Shown: positions 26,709-35,991 of the stretch, one piece after another | Position numbering within the stretch: the stretch's first letter is position 1 | Layout: every line of letters starts with the position of its first letter | Source: an uncultured Mesonia sp. | GTDB taxonomy: Bacteria > Bacteroidota > Bacteroidia > Flavobacteriales > Flavobacteriaceae | Reading direction: 5' to 3' | Assembly (NCBI GenBank): GCA_947494545.1 | Contig: CANLVH010000011.1 | Span: 38,648-102,647 of the forward strand | Length of the DNA: 64,000 nt | The notes under the pieces: generated by a model | The model's database searches: none | What the model was told of the DNA's origin: nothing | Seen by the model: the letters and a program-made list of their open reading frames with translations, nothing else | Made by a program: the position numbers and the translations under genes

Positions 26709-29700
26709 TTAATTTTGTTCAGGTTGAAAATAAGTTAAGTTTATATAAGCTTCCAGATAATTTTGAAGCGTCTCGATAGCCGCTAACTCTGTTTTGCTGG
26801 CTTGCTCTATTAATTGAATAAAGCCGGTATAATCTATTGCTCCTTCTTTAAAAGCTAGTAAAGCTCCACTTTGTTGTTGGGTGGTAAGAGGCAAAGCTTC
26901 CTCTTTATAAAATTGCCAAGATTTTTTCCACTTTTTAAAATTCCGTAAAGCATTTTTATAATCGGTTTGTAACTGTTTTTTATGTAAGCTAGCTTCGTTA
27001 CTTGCTATTTCTTGTTCTATTTTACTTGTTTGTATGCGTCTACTCTCTGCTCCCGATAATAAAGGAACAGAAATACCGGCTTGGTAAGAATAATAACCCG
27101 ATTTGCCACCAATTTCTTGTACCCCATATTGCAAGTTAAATTTAGGAAGCAAATCTGCTTTTGCCGCTTTATAATCTGCTTTTGCTGCGTCTATTTGCAT
27201 TTGGGCAGTTTGTAAAGCTGGATGCTCTTCTAATGTTCTGTTTTCTCGCAATAAAATTTGATTGATTTCTAAATTTTGCGATACATCATATAACTGGTCT
27301 TCAAACAACCAAACATTAAAATTCTCAAGAGCTATGGTATAATCGTCTAGTGCTTGGCGCTTTTGTAAAGCAATTTGCAGCGCTTGATTATTGGCCGAAA
27401 TATACTTGAGTTTAGAAATTGCTTCTACCTCATATTGTAAATCTATTGCTTGTTTAAATTTTTGATAGACAGAATCTAACCTGCTTATTAAATGGTATTT
27501 CTTTTTTGCAACATAAGCTTTACTCCAAGCCAATTGCACGCTTTTCAGCAACTCTAATTGGCTGAGGTTTTTTTGTTGTTTTGCTAGTGCAATTTGTGCT
27601 TTTGCCAATTTGTTTTTTGCTGCAATGCCAAATAAATCTATCTTCTCTTGGCCAAAGCCTACAATGGTGTACGTGCCTATACCATCAGATAATTCTTCTC
27701 CGCCGGTAAAAACTTTGGTGGTACCCAGATCCCAAACTTCTTTTTTGGCTGCTTCGCTTTGTTTTACGGCCAGTTCTTTATTTTTTAGAAGCGGATAGTT
27801 TTCTGTGGCTTTTTCTACAGCTTCTTGCATACTTAATTGTTGGTTTGGTAATTCTTGCGCTTGTGTTGCCAAAGGAGATAAGCTTAATAAAACTACAAAC
27901 CCTGTAAGAACCGCATTTTTAGGAATTCTATCTGCTCTTTTTTCTCTCTGTTTTTCTAGCCATTTATATAGAATGGGTAATACAAACAATGTAAGTAGGG
28001 TAGAAGTGATTAAACCACCAATTACAACAGTAGCCAATGGGCGTTGTACTTCTGCTCCCGAAGAGGTAGAAATTGCCATTGGTAAGAATCCTAAAATATC
28101 TGTAAGCGCCGTAAGCATAATTGGCCGTACGCGTCTTTTTGTACCTTGAAGAATACGATCTTTTAAACTCAATTGCTTTTTTTGTTTTAACTCGTTTAAA
28201 CCACTTATAAGCACTAAGCCATTTAAAACAGCAACGCCAAACAAAACTATAAAGCCAACCCCGGCAGAAATACTAAAAGGCATATCGCGCAAAAACAACG
28301 AAAATACGCCTCCAATAGTTGCCATAGGAATTGCTAAGTAAATCATTAAGGTTTGTGTAAACGAACGTAAGGCCAAATAAATTAAAATAAAAATCAAAAC
28401 CAACGCAATTGGTACAACGGTTTGTAGCCTATTACTGGCGCGTTCTAAATTTTCGAAAGCGCCACCGTATCTAATATAATATCCCGGCGGTAAATCTAAT
28501 TCTGCATCTAATTTTTGCTGAATGTCTTTTACTACAGATTCTACATCACGATTTCTAATATTTATGCCCACATACGTACGTCTATTGGTATTATCGCGAC
28601 TTATTTGCATTGGTCCGGGTTCATAATGAATATTAGCAACTTCGCGCAAAGGTATTTGATTGCCATTGGGTAGGTTTACAAATAAACTTTCTACGTTTTT
28701 TATATCTTTTCGCTGTTCTTCTTGCAACCTTACAACCAAATCGAATTTGCGTTCCCCTTCAAAAATTACCCCTGCTTTAGAACCGGCAAAAGCGGTTTGC
28801 ACAAGTCGGTTTAAATTGTTTATCTGCAAACCATATTGCGCTAATTTATTACGGTTATACTCTATACTTATTTGTGGTAAACCTGTGGTGGCTTCTATCT
28901 TAAGGTCTCCTACACCATCTACGGTTGCAATAATTTTTCCCATTTCTTCTGCTTTTGCGGCAAGAAGTTCTAAATCGTCACCAAAGAGTTTTATAGCTAC
29001 GTCCTCACGTACACCGGTAAGCAATTCGTTAAAACGCATTTCGATGGGTTGTGTAAATTCGTAAGAAACACCGGGAAGCACACTTAAGTCTTTTTTTACT
29101 TTTTCTAAAAAGTCTCCTTTATTCTCTGCGGAAGTCCATTCAAAGTTATCTTTAAAAATTATAAAGGTGTCCGCAATATCCATTGGCATTGGGTCTGTTG
29201 GTACTTCTGCGACTCCAATACGACTTATTACCGATTTAACTTCTGGATATTTATTTAAGATTATTTGCTCTGCTTTTGTGGTGGTAGCTATAGTTTCGCT
29301 TAGCGAACTACCAGATTTTGGAATAACGTGAAAAGCGATATCCCCTTCGTCTAACTGCGGAATAAATTCGCCACCTAATTGCATAAACGTGAACACTGCC
29401 AACCCAAAAATTACAACCGCACTTGCCAAAATTGCTTTGCCGTGTTTTAAGCTTTTGGTAAGAGCGTTGGCATAATGTTTTTCTACCCATTTTACAAAAC
29501 GGTCTCCCCAATTTGTTTTTCTAGATTTACCACTTTTTACAGTAATAAATAAAGCAGACATCATTGGTACGTAGGTAAGACAAAGTATCATTGCGCCAAG
29601 CATAGCAAAAATAAAAGTTAAAGCCATTGGCTGAAACATTTTGCCTTCTATACCTTCTAAAGCTAAGATTGGTATAAAAACCAACATAATGATTAACTGC

Positions 29701-31055
29701 CCAAAAAAAGCGGCATTCATCATTTTTTTAGAAGACTTGGCCGTTATTTTATTACGCTTATCCCTACTTGGCGTTTTATTTTTTTGTGTGTAGGCAAAGA
29801 GATAAAAAACGGTACTTTCTACAATAATAACCGCACCGTCTACAATTATACCAAAGTCTATTGCGCCTAAACTCATCAGGTTTGCCCAAACATCAAAAAC
29901 ATTCATTAAAATAAAGGCAAATAACAAAGCAAGCGGAATGGTAGAGGCAACAATTAAACCGCCACGCCAGTTTCCTAAAAGTAAAACCAACACAAATATT
30001 ACTATTAGACCGCCTTCTAATAAATTATTTTTTACCGTGCTTGTAGTATCCGCAATCAAATCGCTACGGTCTAAAAATGGTTCTACATAAACACCATCGG
30101 GTAAAGATTTTTGAATTTGCTCCATTCTTGCCTTTACACGTTCTATAACTTCGTTAGAGTTTGCGCCTTTTAGCATTAAAATCATTCCGCCAACGGTTTC
30201 TCCTTCGCCGTCTTTGGTAAGCGCGCCATATCTCACGGCGTGACCGGTTTTTACTTCTGCTACATCTTTAATGGTTACCGGGATGCCGTTTCGGGTTTTT
30301 ATTACTATTTTTTCGATGTCTGTGGCATTGCTGGCCAAACCTTCACCGCGTATAAAATTGGCTTGGTGGTTTTTTTCTATGTAAGCACCACCGGTATTTT
30401 GATTATTTTCTTGTAAGGTTTTAAAAACTTCTGCCGTAGTTATGTTCATCGCTTTTAGTTGCGACGGATTAATAGCTACTTCATATTGTTTTATTTTTCC
30501 GCCAAAAGCGTTAACCTCTACCACACCGGGCACCAAAGACATTTGTCTGCGTATAATCCAATCTTGCATGCTGCGCAATTGGGTAATAGAATAGTTGTCT
30601 TTATAATCTTCTTCTACTTCTAAGGTATATTGGTAAATCTCGCCCAAACCGGTAGAAATAGGTCCCATCATAGGGCTTCCAAAACCTTCAGGGATTTCTT
30701 CGCGAACCTTGGTTAACTTTTCAGAAACCAGTTGTCTGGGTAAATAGGTTCCTGCTTCGTCTTTAAAAGCTATGGTAACTACAGATAGGCCAAACCTAGA
30801 AACAGAGCGTATTTCTTTTACATCGGGCAAATTACTCATTGCCACTTCTACAGGATAGGTAACAAATTGCTCTATATCTTCTGTACTTAAGTTAGGCGCT
30901 TGGGTAATTACTTGTACTTGGTTGTTGGTAATATCGGGGGTGGCATCTATGGGCACTTTTTGCATACTCCAAATGCCCAAACCTATCCAACCAATCATAA
31001 ATAATCCGATTAAGAATTTATTGCGGATAGAAAAATCTATAATACGATTAATCAT
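26709..31055 (-). CDS. czcA: CzcA/CusA heavy-metal RND pump fused to TolC domain
   Basis: 1448 residues, about 400 more than a normal CzcA. Residues 1 to about 1040 form the RND transporter: MINRIIDFSIRNKFLIG, the proton-relay segment GAIDFGIIVDGAVIIVE in TM4, and GGEFIPQLDEGDIAFH in the periplasmic part. The RND part ends PILYKWLEKQREKR. A second hydrophobic signal-like segment follows (FVVLLSLSPLATQAQ), then about 390 residues of outer-membrane-factor (TolC) repeats ending in LEAYINLTYFQPEQN. The fusion is seamless, with no internal stop. It is known in Bacteroidota and links inner- and outer-membrane parts in one polypeptide, possibly split by processing at the internal signal. czcB follows it. 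Confidence 0.93.
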   Translation of the reverse strand: MINRIIDFSIRNKFLIGLFMIGWIGLGIWSMQKVPIDATPDITNNQVQVITQAPNLSTEDIEQFVTYPVEVAMSNLPDVKEIRSVSRFGLSVVTIAFKDEAGTYLPRQLVSEKLTKVREEIPEGFGSPMMGPISTGLGEIYQYTLEVEEDYKDNYSITQLRSMQDWIIRRQMSLVPGVVEVNAFGGKIKQYEVAINPSQLKAMNITTAEVFKTLQENNQNTGGAYIEKNHQANFIRGEGLASNATDIEKIVIKTRNGIPVTIKDVAEVKTGHAVRYGALTKDGEGETVGGMILMLKGANSNEVIERVKARMEQIQKSLPDGVYVEPFLDRSDLIADTTSTVKNNLLEGGLIVIFVLVLLLGNWRGGLIVASTIPLALLFAFILMNVFDVWANLMSLGAIDFGIIVDGAVIIVESTVFYLFAYTQKNKTPSRDKRNKITAKSSKKMMNAAFFGQLIIMLVFIPILALEGIEGKMFQPMALTFIFAMLGAMILCLTYVPMMSALFITVKSGKSRKTNWGDRFVKWVEKHYANALTKSLKHGKAILASAVVIFGLAVFTFMQLGGEFIPQLDEGDIAFHVIPKSGSSLSETIATTTKAEQIILNKYPEVKSVISRIGVAEVPTDPMPMDIADTFIIFKDNFEWTSAENKGDFLEKVKKDLSVLPGVSYEFTQPIEMRFNELLTGVREDVAIKLFGDDLELLAAKAEEMGKIIATVDGVGDLKIEATTGLPQISIEYNRNKLAQYGLQINNLNRLVQTAFAGSKAGVIFEGERKFDLVVRLQEEQRKDIKNVESLFVNLPNGNQIPLREVANIHYEPGPMQISRDNTNRRTYVGINIRNRDVESVVKDIQQKLDAELDLPPGYYIRYGGAFENLERASNRLQTVVPIALVLIFILIYLALRSFTQTLMIYLAIPMATIGGVFSLFLRDMPFSISAGVGFIVLFGVAVLNGLVLISGLNELKQKKQLSLKDRILQGTKRRVRPIMLTALTDILGFLPMAISTSSGAEVQRPLATVVIGGLITSTLLTLFVLPILYKWLEKQREKRADRIPKNAVLTGFVVLLSLSPLATQAQELPNQQLSMQEAVEKATENYPLLKNKELAVKQSEAAKKEVWDLGTTKVFTGGEELSDGIGTYTIVGFGQEKIDLFGIAAKNKLAKAQIALAKQQKNLSQLELLKSVQLAWSKAYVAKKKYHLISRLDSVYQKFKQAIDLQYEVEAISKLKYISANNQALQIALQKRQALDDYTIALENFNVWLFEDQLYDVSQNLEINQILLRENRTLEEHPALQTAQMQIDAAKADYKAAKADLLPKFNLQYGVQEIGGKSGYYSYQAGISVPLLSGAESRRIQTSKIEQEIASNEASLHKKQLQTDYKNALRNFKKWKKSWQFYKEEALPLTTQQQSGALLAFKEGAIDYTGFIQLIEQASKTELAAIETLQNYLEAYINLTYFQPEQN

Positions 31056-31136
31056 ATAAAAATGTTTAAAATAATAATAAGAATTTGTGTTTGAAACTTA
31101 TTTTAAGCAACAAACTGTTTGCTTGCTTATAGTATT

Positions 31137-31461
31137 TTAAACTTGGGGAGGCTGTAAAAGAGAATGTTGTATTTCTAAACCATAACGATTGGCATAGCCA
31201 ATGTCTAGAATAGGAATATTGGGATGGAAAATAACTACTTCAGAAAAATTGAAATCTAAAATATGAATATGGCAACAGTGGCATTGGCAAAAAGGCGAGC
31301 ATAAATCTTGTTGCCCGTGCTTTTCGGAATGGTTATGAGAGTCTGTTTGTTCTGCTATGCTTATTTCTTGGTGTTGTTGTGAAATAGGTGCAAAATCGTC
31401 ACACGGGATAAAAATTTAATCCCATCAAATACACCGATAAAAGCAATACCACAAATTTCAT
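31137..31461 (-). pseudogene. DUF6660-like Cys/His-rich small protein, frameshifted
   Basis: The ATG at 31461 opens MKFVVLLLSVYLMGLNFYP and then hits TGA. Removing one base from the run of three C (plus-strand GGG at 31405-31407) restores PCDDFAPIS and an open frame to the stop at 31137. The restored product is about 107 residues: a signal peptide, a His-rich region (HNHSEKHGQQ) and the Cys/His cluster CSPFCQCHCCHIHI, matching the small protein often found beside czc/cus genes in Flavobacteriia. The Cys/His cluster suggests metal binding. It lies 81 bases upstream of czcA on the same strand. It is either a true frameshift or a homopolymer sequencing error. Confidence 0.8.
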
Positions 31462-31467
31462 AGGCTT

Positions 31468-31475
31468 CAAAGATA
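31468..31475 (-). promoter_or_regulatory. Possible -7 element for the metal-efflux unit
   Basis: On the minus strand the sequence reads TATCTTTG (TAnnTTTG), six bases before the ATG of the DUF6660-like gene. No TTTG is found at ideal -33 spacing. If used, the transcript would be nearly leaderless. The remaining bases up to 31689 show no gene; they contain one CTTTACGGAA copy (31641-31650). Confidence 0.3.
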
Positions 31476-31689
31476 AGATTTTTATATAAAACTTAACCGA
31501 ATAAGACTAAGATAATTGAACTATAAAAGTCTTTTTAAAAGAGAATTTAATGTGAGATTTAAAATTTTTCGAGCATTTTCTTCTGTATAGTAAAGCCTAT
31601 CTTAAAGTTTTTTTCTGCAACACGAAAAATAAAAAAATTACTTTACGGAAGAAGTAAAGGTCGTTGTGATGCCGGAAAATATAAATGCT

Positions 31690-32301
31690 CTAAACCGGAA
31701 ATTCTTTGGTTGTATTGAGCATTTGTTGCTTAATTTTTACAAAGTTTCGTTTTTTTTGTGGCTCTAGAATTTTTTTGCCGTAAGATGTAAAATAACGATG
31801 CGTTTTTAAAAAATTACAATTAAGCTCTAACCATTCTATTGTAGAAAAAGAAAGGTTTAATTGGTTGCTCCATTCTTTTCGTAATTGTTTGTTTTTTTGT
31901 AGGAAATCTTTAGCGCCCAAATGTGCTAAATCTGCATCGCACAAAACTTTTTGCAATTTATTCTGTGGATTTTGCGGCATTTTTGTAGCCAAAATGCAAG
32001 CTACAATTTTTTGTATTTCTTCTTTAGCTAAACCTTTTTCAGACAAATAATCAAAAGCTTTTTGTGCGCTAACATTTTCGTGCCCTTGAAAACAATCTAC
32101 ATTTCCCGTATCGTGAAATAAAGCGGCTAATTGCACAATTTCTAGTTCTTTTGAGGTTAAACCTTCGTATTGTCCAATTTTTTTTGCTCCCGAAAAAACA
32201 TCTATGGTATGTTGGGTATTATGAAACGCTAAATGTTTACACCTACTTTCTTTTAAAAGTTGTAAACAATGCGTTTTAGCCTGTGCTATAATAGAGTTCA
32301 T
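31690..32301 (-). CDS. HD-domain phosphohydrolase
   Basis: 203 residues with the HD metal-binding signature: the first His in FHNTQHTIDV, then ALFHDTGNVDCFQGHENVSAQKAFDYL (HD pair and following His), and the last Asp in LCDADLAHLG. This pattern fits predicted metal-dependent phosphohydrolases; the substrate is unknown. The 330-base gap upstream contains a strong inverted repeat (32421-32509) but no clear promoter. Its position between two metal-efflux clusters does not by itself imply a metal role. Confidence 0.85.
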   Translation of the reverse strand: MNSIIAQAKTHCLQLLKESRCKHLAFHNTQHTIDVFSGAKKIGQYEGLTSKELEIVQLAALFHDTGNVDCFQGHENVSAQKAFDYLSEKGLAKEEIQKIVACILATKMPQNPQNKLQKVLCDADLAHLGAKDFLQKNKQLRKEWSNQLNLSFSTIEWLELNCNFLKTHRYFTSYGKKILEPQKKRNFVKIKQQMLNTTKEFPV

Positions 32302-32420
32302 AAATCAGTTTTGAAACAGTCGTAGTAATCGTATTCAATAAGCAAAAATTTTTAAGAATAACTTGAATGTAACTAATTTATTATAAAATGGCAAGTTTTA
32401 ATTTAAAACGTAAAACATAA

Positions 32421-32509
32421 GATTGCTATTTGGCATTGTATCAATTTGATACAGATTACTTTTTAACTGTAGTTATTTTCGTAAAAAAGATGTTTGCCAA
32501 ATAACAATC
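32421..32509. repeat. Inverted repeat enclosing a palindromic operator-like site
   Basis: GATTGCTATTTGGCA at 32421-32435 pairs with TGCCAAATAACAATC at 32495-32509 (14 of 15). Inside lies TGTATCAATTTGATACA at 32437-32453, a palindrome with perfect 8-base arms around one central base. The 330-base stretch 32302-32630 holds no gene on either strand. The block lies upstream of the HD gene and downstream of copA, so it could be an operator, an RNA hairpin or a tiny mobile-element remnant. Confidence 0.6.
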
Positions 32510-32630
32510 AAACTTTAGTAAAGAGGTTTTTAAATCTGTTTATAGGTTATCTTAGCTATATGTTTTGTTTTCCTTATCGGAAAAAATTCCGCCGTAGAGC
32601 GAAAGCATTTAGCATATACTTTTTATTTAC

Positions 32631-35351
32631 TTAACTTATTTTGGCATTTCGTAAACGTAACGCATTTGCAATTACAGAAACAGAACTAAAACTCATAGCC
32701 AAGGCGGCAATCATAGGCGAAAGTAAAATCCCGAAAAAGGGAAACAGAATTCCGGCAGCAACCGGCACGCCAAGACTGTTATATACCAAGGCAAAAAACA
32801 AATTTTCTTTGATGTTTTTCATTACTTTCTCGCTCAATCTTCTTGCTTTTACAATACCGTGCAAATCTCCTTTTACCAAAGTTATTTTTGCACTTTCTAT
32901 AGCAACATCTGTTCCGGTTCCCATTGCAATGCCAATATCGCTTTGGGCTAGGGCGGGAGCATCGTTAATACCATCTCCGGCCATAGCTACTTTCTTGCCT
33001 TTTTCTTGCAGTTTTTTTACTTCTTTTTGTTTATCTTCTGGTAACATTCCTGCTTTAAAACTGCTTAAACCAATTTCTTTGGCTACAGCTTGAGCGGTTT
33101 CTTTGTTATCTCCGGTAAGCATTATTACTTCAATTCCTTTTTCTTGAAGCGCTTTTACTGCTTTTTTACTGGTTTTTTTAATTGGGTCGCTAATTACCAT
33201 AAAGCCGATAGCGTTTTCTTGAGTGGCTATGTAAGAAACCGTTTTGCCTTTGGCTTGCTCTCTTTCTACATTTTCTTGTAGAGCTTTTGAGATGCTTATT
33301 TTATTGTCTTCTAAAAGACGTTTGTTTCCCAAAAAGAATTTTTTATCTTCTATTTCTCCGCTTACGCCTTTACCGGTAATGCTATTAAAGTTGTTTGCTT
33401 TGCCGGCTTTTATTTCTTTTTCTTTGGCATAATTTAAACTGGCTTGCGCTAAAGGATGTTCGCTATATTGGTTTAAGGCTATAATTTTTTCAAGAATTTC
33501 TTCTTCCGTAAAGTTATTGGCAACACCAATTTTTTCTACTGCGGGTTTGCCTTGTGTTATTGTGCCGGTTTTATCTACAATTAGCGTGTCTATATCTACA
33601 AAACCCTCTAAAGCTGCGGCATTTTTAATTAAAACCCCGTTTTGCGCGCCTTTACCAACGCCAACCATTACAGACATAGGCGTTGCTAAACCTAAAGCAC
33701 ACGGGCACGCAATAATTAGCACTGCTACTGCATTTACAAAGGCGTAAACCAAGGCGGGATTTGGGCCAACCAAAGCCCAAACAATAAATGTTAGGATAGA
33801 AATTATTACCACAATTGGTACAAAATAACTGGCAATCTTATCTGCCAAACGTTGTATTGGGGCTTGACTACGGCTGGCTTGGTTTACCATTTCTATAATT
33901 TGCGACAGTAAGGTTTCGCTACCTATTTTTTCTGCTTTCATTACAAAAGTTTGTTGCCCGTTTATGGTACCCGAGCTAACTTTATCGCCTTCTTGTTTTT
34001 CTGCCGGAATTGGCTCTCCGGTAATCATAGACTCGTCTATACTGGTTTTTCCCTCCGTTATTTTTCCGTCTACGGGAATTTTTTCCCCGGGTTTTACTCG
34101 AAGTAAATCGCCTTCTTCAATTTTATCAATACTTATTTTTACTTCTTCGCCATTTTCTATTTTGGTGGCTTCGTTGGGAGCAAGTTTTATTAATTCTTTT
34201 ACTGCAGAATTGGTTTTGCTATGCGCGCGAGCTTCCATAACCTGGCCCATTAAAACCAAAGTAAGTATTACCGAAGCCGCTTCAAAATAAACGTGTACAA
34301 CCCCGTTTTCTGATTTGAATTGTGGCGGAAAAACATCTGGAAACAGCAAACCAACCACACTAAAAATCCACGCTACGCCCGCGCCAATACCAATAAGCGT
34401 AAACATATTGAGATTCCAGGTTTTTATAGATTTGTAGGCGCGTTCAAAAAACATCCAGCAGGTATAAAACACCACCGGAATGGATAAGAAAAATTGAATC
34501 CAGTTCCAATACTTTAAATCCAGCCAATTGTAAAGCGGATTGTTGGGAAGCATCTCTGACATTGAAATCAAGAAAATAGGAAAACTAAAGGCAATAGAAA
34601 TCCATAATTTCTTTTTGAGGGCAATAAAATTCTTTTCTTCGCTAGAAAGATCGGGTTCTTTTGGCACTAAATCCATTCCGCATTTTGGGCAACTTCCGGG
34701 CTCATCTTCTTCTATTTCGGGATGCATTGGGCAAGTATAAATTGTTTGTTGCCTGGTTGGTGTTTCTTCTACCAAGTCCATTCCGCAAACGGGGCAATCT
34801 TCCGGTTGGTCGTAGGTTTTATCGCCTTCGCAATGCATTGGGCAATAGTAAACGCCTGTGCCCTTACTTTTTGGTTTTTTCTTTTCTGGTGCTTCTTCGC
34901 CAAGCTTAGTTATTTGATAACTATCAGCATCTTTTTTAAATACTTTTTGTAATTGTTTTAAAGTTACGGGTTTGCTAGTGGTAATTTTTGCTTTTTTGTC
35001 TTCTAAGTTTACACTTGCATTTTCTACGCCTTCTATATTTTGTAGCGTTTCTTCTACGTGCGCGCGACAACCCTGGCAAGTCATTCCGTGTACAGAATAG
35101 GTTTTTTCTTGTGCTTGTCCTTGCTTCCGCGGAAGCGAAATTTCATAACCGCTACCATCTTTTTCTAGCGCATTTTGTAAAGATTGCAATAAATCTTCCG
35201 GTTTTTCTTCTTGCTTGGTCTCTATGGTGGCTTCTTGTTTCTCTAAGTTTACTTGAGCGTTTTTTACTTCTTTAACTTGTTGTAAAATTTCTTCTACGTG
35301 CGCGCGGCAACCTTGGCAAGTCATTCCGCTTACTGTATATATATAATTCAT
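32631..35351 (-). CDS. copA: Copper-exporting P1B-1-type ATPase
   Basis: 906 residues pumping Cu+ out of the cytoplasm. Two N-terminal HMA domains each carry GMTCQGC (near residues 9 and 94). Two short heavy-metal-binding modules follow ([10 protein letters not shown] with CPVCGMDLV, and [10 protein letters not shown] with CPKCGMDLV). The ATPase core has TGEP, the CPC motif in [32 protein letters not shown] (the HP motif) and [13 protein letters not shown]. The C-terminal MAFR-type end is replaced by [11 protein letters not shown]. An AraC regulator with its own metal-binding-like domain lies just upstream. TTCCGCGGAA and CTTTACGGAA copies lie within the gene. Confidence 0.95.
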   Translation of the reverse strand: MNYIYTVSGMTCQGCRAHVEEILQQVKEVKNAQVNLEKQEATIETKQEEKPEDLLQSLQNALEKDGSGYEISLPRKQGQAQEKTYSVHGMTCQGCRAHVEETLQNIEGVENASVNLEDKKAKITTSKPVTLKQLQKVFKKDADSYQITKLGEEAPEKKKPKSKGTGVYYCPMHCEGDKTYDQPEDCPVCGMDLVEETPTRQQTIYTCPMHPEIEEDEPGSCPKCGMDLVPKEPDLSSEEKNFIALKKKLWISIAFSFPIFLISMSEMLPNNPLYNWLDLKYWNWIQFFLSIPVVFYTCWMFFERAYKSIKTWNLNMFTLIGIGAGVAWIFSVVGLLFPDVFPPQFKSENGVVHVYFEAASVILTLVLMGQVMEARAHSKTNSAVKELIKLAPNEATKIENGEEVKISIDKIEEGDLLRVKPGEKIPVDGKITEGKTSIDESMITGEPIPAEKQEGDKVSSGTINGQQTFVMKAEKIGSETLLSQIIEMVNQASRSQAPIQRLADKIASYFVPIVVIISILTFIVWALVGPNPALVYAFVNAVAVLIIACPCALGLATPMSVMVGVGKGAQNGVLIKNAAALEGFVDIDTLIVDKTGTITQGKPAVEKIGVANNFTEEEILEKIIALNQYSEHPLAQASLNYAKEKEIKAGKANNFNSITGKGVSGEIEDKKFFLGNKRLLEDNKISISKALQENVEREQAKGKTVSYIATQENAIGFMVISDPIKKTSKKAVKALQEKGIEVIMLTGDNKETAQAVAKEIGLSSFKAGMLPEDKQKEVKKLQEKGKKVAMAGDGINDAPALAQSDIGIAMGTGTDVAIESAKITLVKGDLHGIVKARRLSEKVMKNIKENLFFALVYNSLGVPVAAGILFPFFGILLSPMIAALAMSFSSVSVIANALRLRNAKIS

Positions 35352-35419
35352 TTTTTTCTGTATTTTAAGGCAAGTTAACAGCTATTATCTAGAAAACTTT
35401 TCATAATTACAGAAAAGGT

Positions 35420-35980
35420 TTACAGAATTTTATCTAAGGGTTTTCTGTTCCAGTTTTTGCTGTTTTTATAACGGCTCATTGTAGTTCCTGTTATGGTTTT
35501 AAACTGGCTGGATAAATGGCTAATGGAATTGTAACCAAGTTGATAGGCTATTTCTGAAAATGACAGCTGGTTCATTTGAATGTGTTCTTTTGCTTTTTCT
35601 ATTTTTAACCGAATAAAAAATTGTTCTACGGTTTGCCCTTCTGTTTTTCTAAAGGTTTTGCTTATAAACGCATAATCTTTGCCCATTTTTTGTGAAAGAA
35701 AAGAACTGATGTTTTTTGTACTTTTTTCTTCTTCCAGTAAATTGATAAGGTTTGCTTTTACTTTTTCTGAAAGTTGTAGACAGTTGTTTTCTAAAAGCTC
35801 AAAGCCGCCTTCGTTTAGGTTTTTCCGTAAAGTATTTATAGAAAAATCTTCTGAAATTTCTGTTGTAACCTTTCCTAATTCTGTTTTTAAGGGTTTTGCA
35901 TTTAGGTTTTTAAAAATACTTTCTACCGCAATTTTACACCGGTCACAAACCATATTTTTTATGTAAAACTCTTGTTGCAT
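35420..35980 (-). CDS. AraC-family regulator with N-terminal HMA-like domain
   Basis: 186 residues. The first 70 resemble a heavy-metal-associated domain: MQQEFYIKNMVCDRCKIAVESIF, with CDRC in the position of the usual CxxC. The C-terminal half is an AraC helix-turn-helix (FFIRLKIEKAKEHIQMNQLSFSEIAYQLGYNSISHLSSQFKTITGTTMSRYK). It lies between the permease and copA on the same strand, 68 bases from copA, so it probably senses Cu or a similar metal and controls this cluster; that is inference from architecture and position. One CTTTACGGAA copy lies within it. Confidence 0.9.
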   Translation of the reverse strand: MQQEFYIKNMVCDRCKIAVESIFKNLNAKPLKTELGKVTTEISEDFSINTLRKNLNEGGFELLENNCLQLSEKVKANLINLLEEEKSTKNISSFLSQKMGKDYAFISKTFRKTEGQTVEQFFIRLKIEKAKEHIQMNQLSFSEIAYQLGYNSISHLSSQFKTITGTTMSRYKNSKNWNRKPLDKIL

Positions 35981-35991
35981 AGCTGTTTGGC

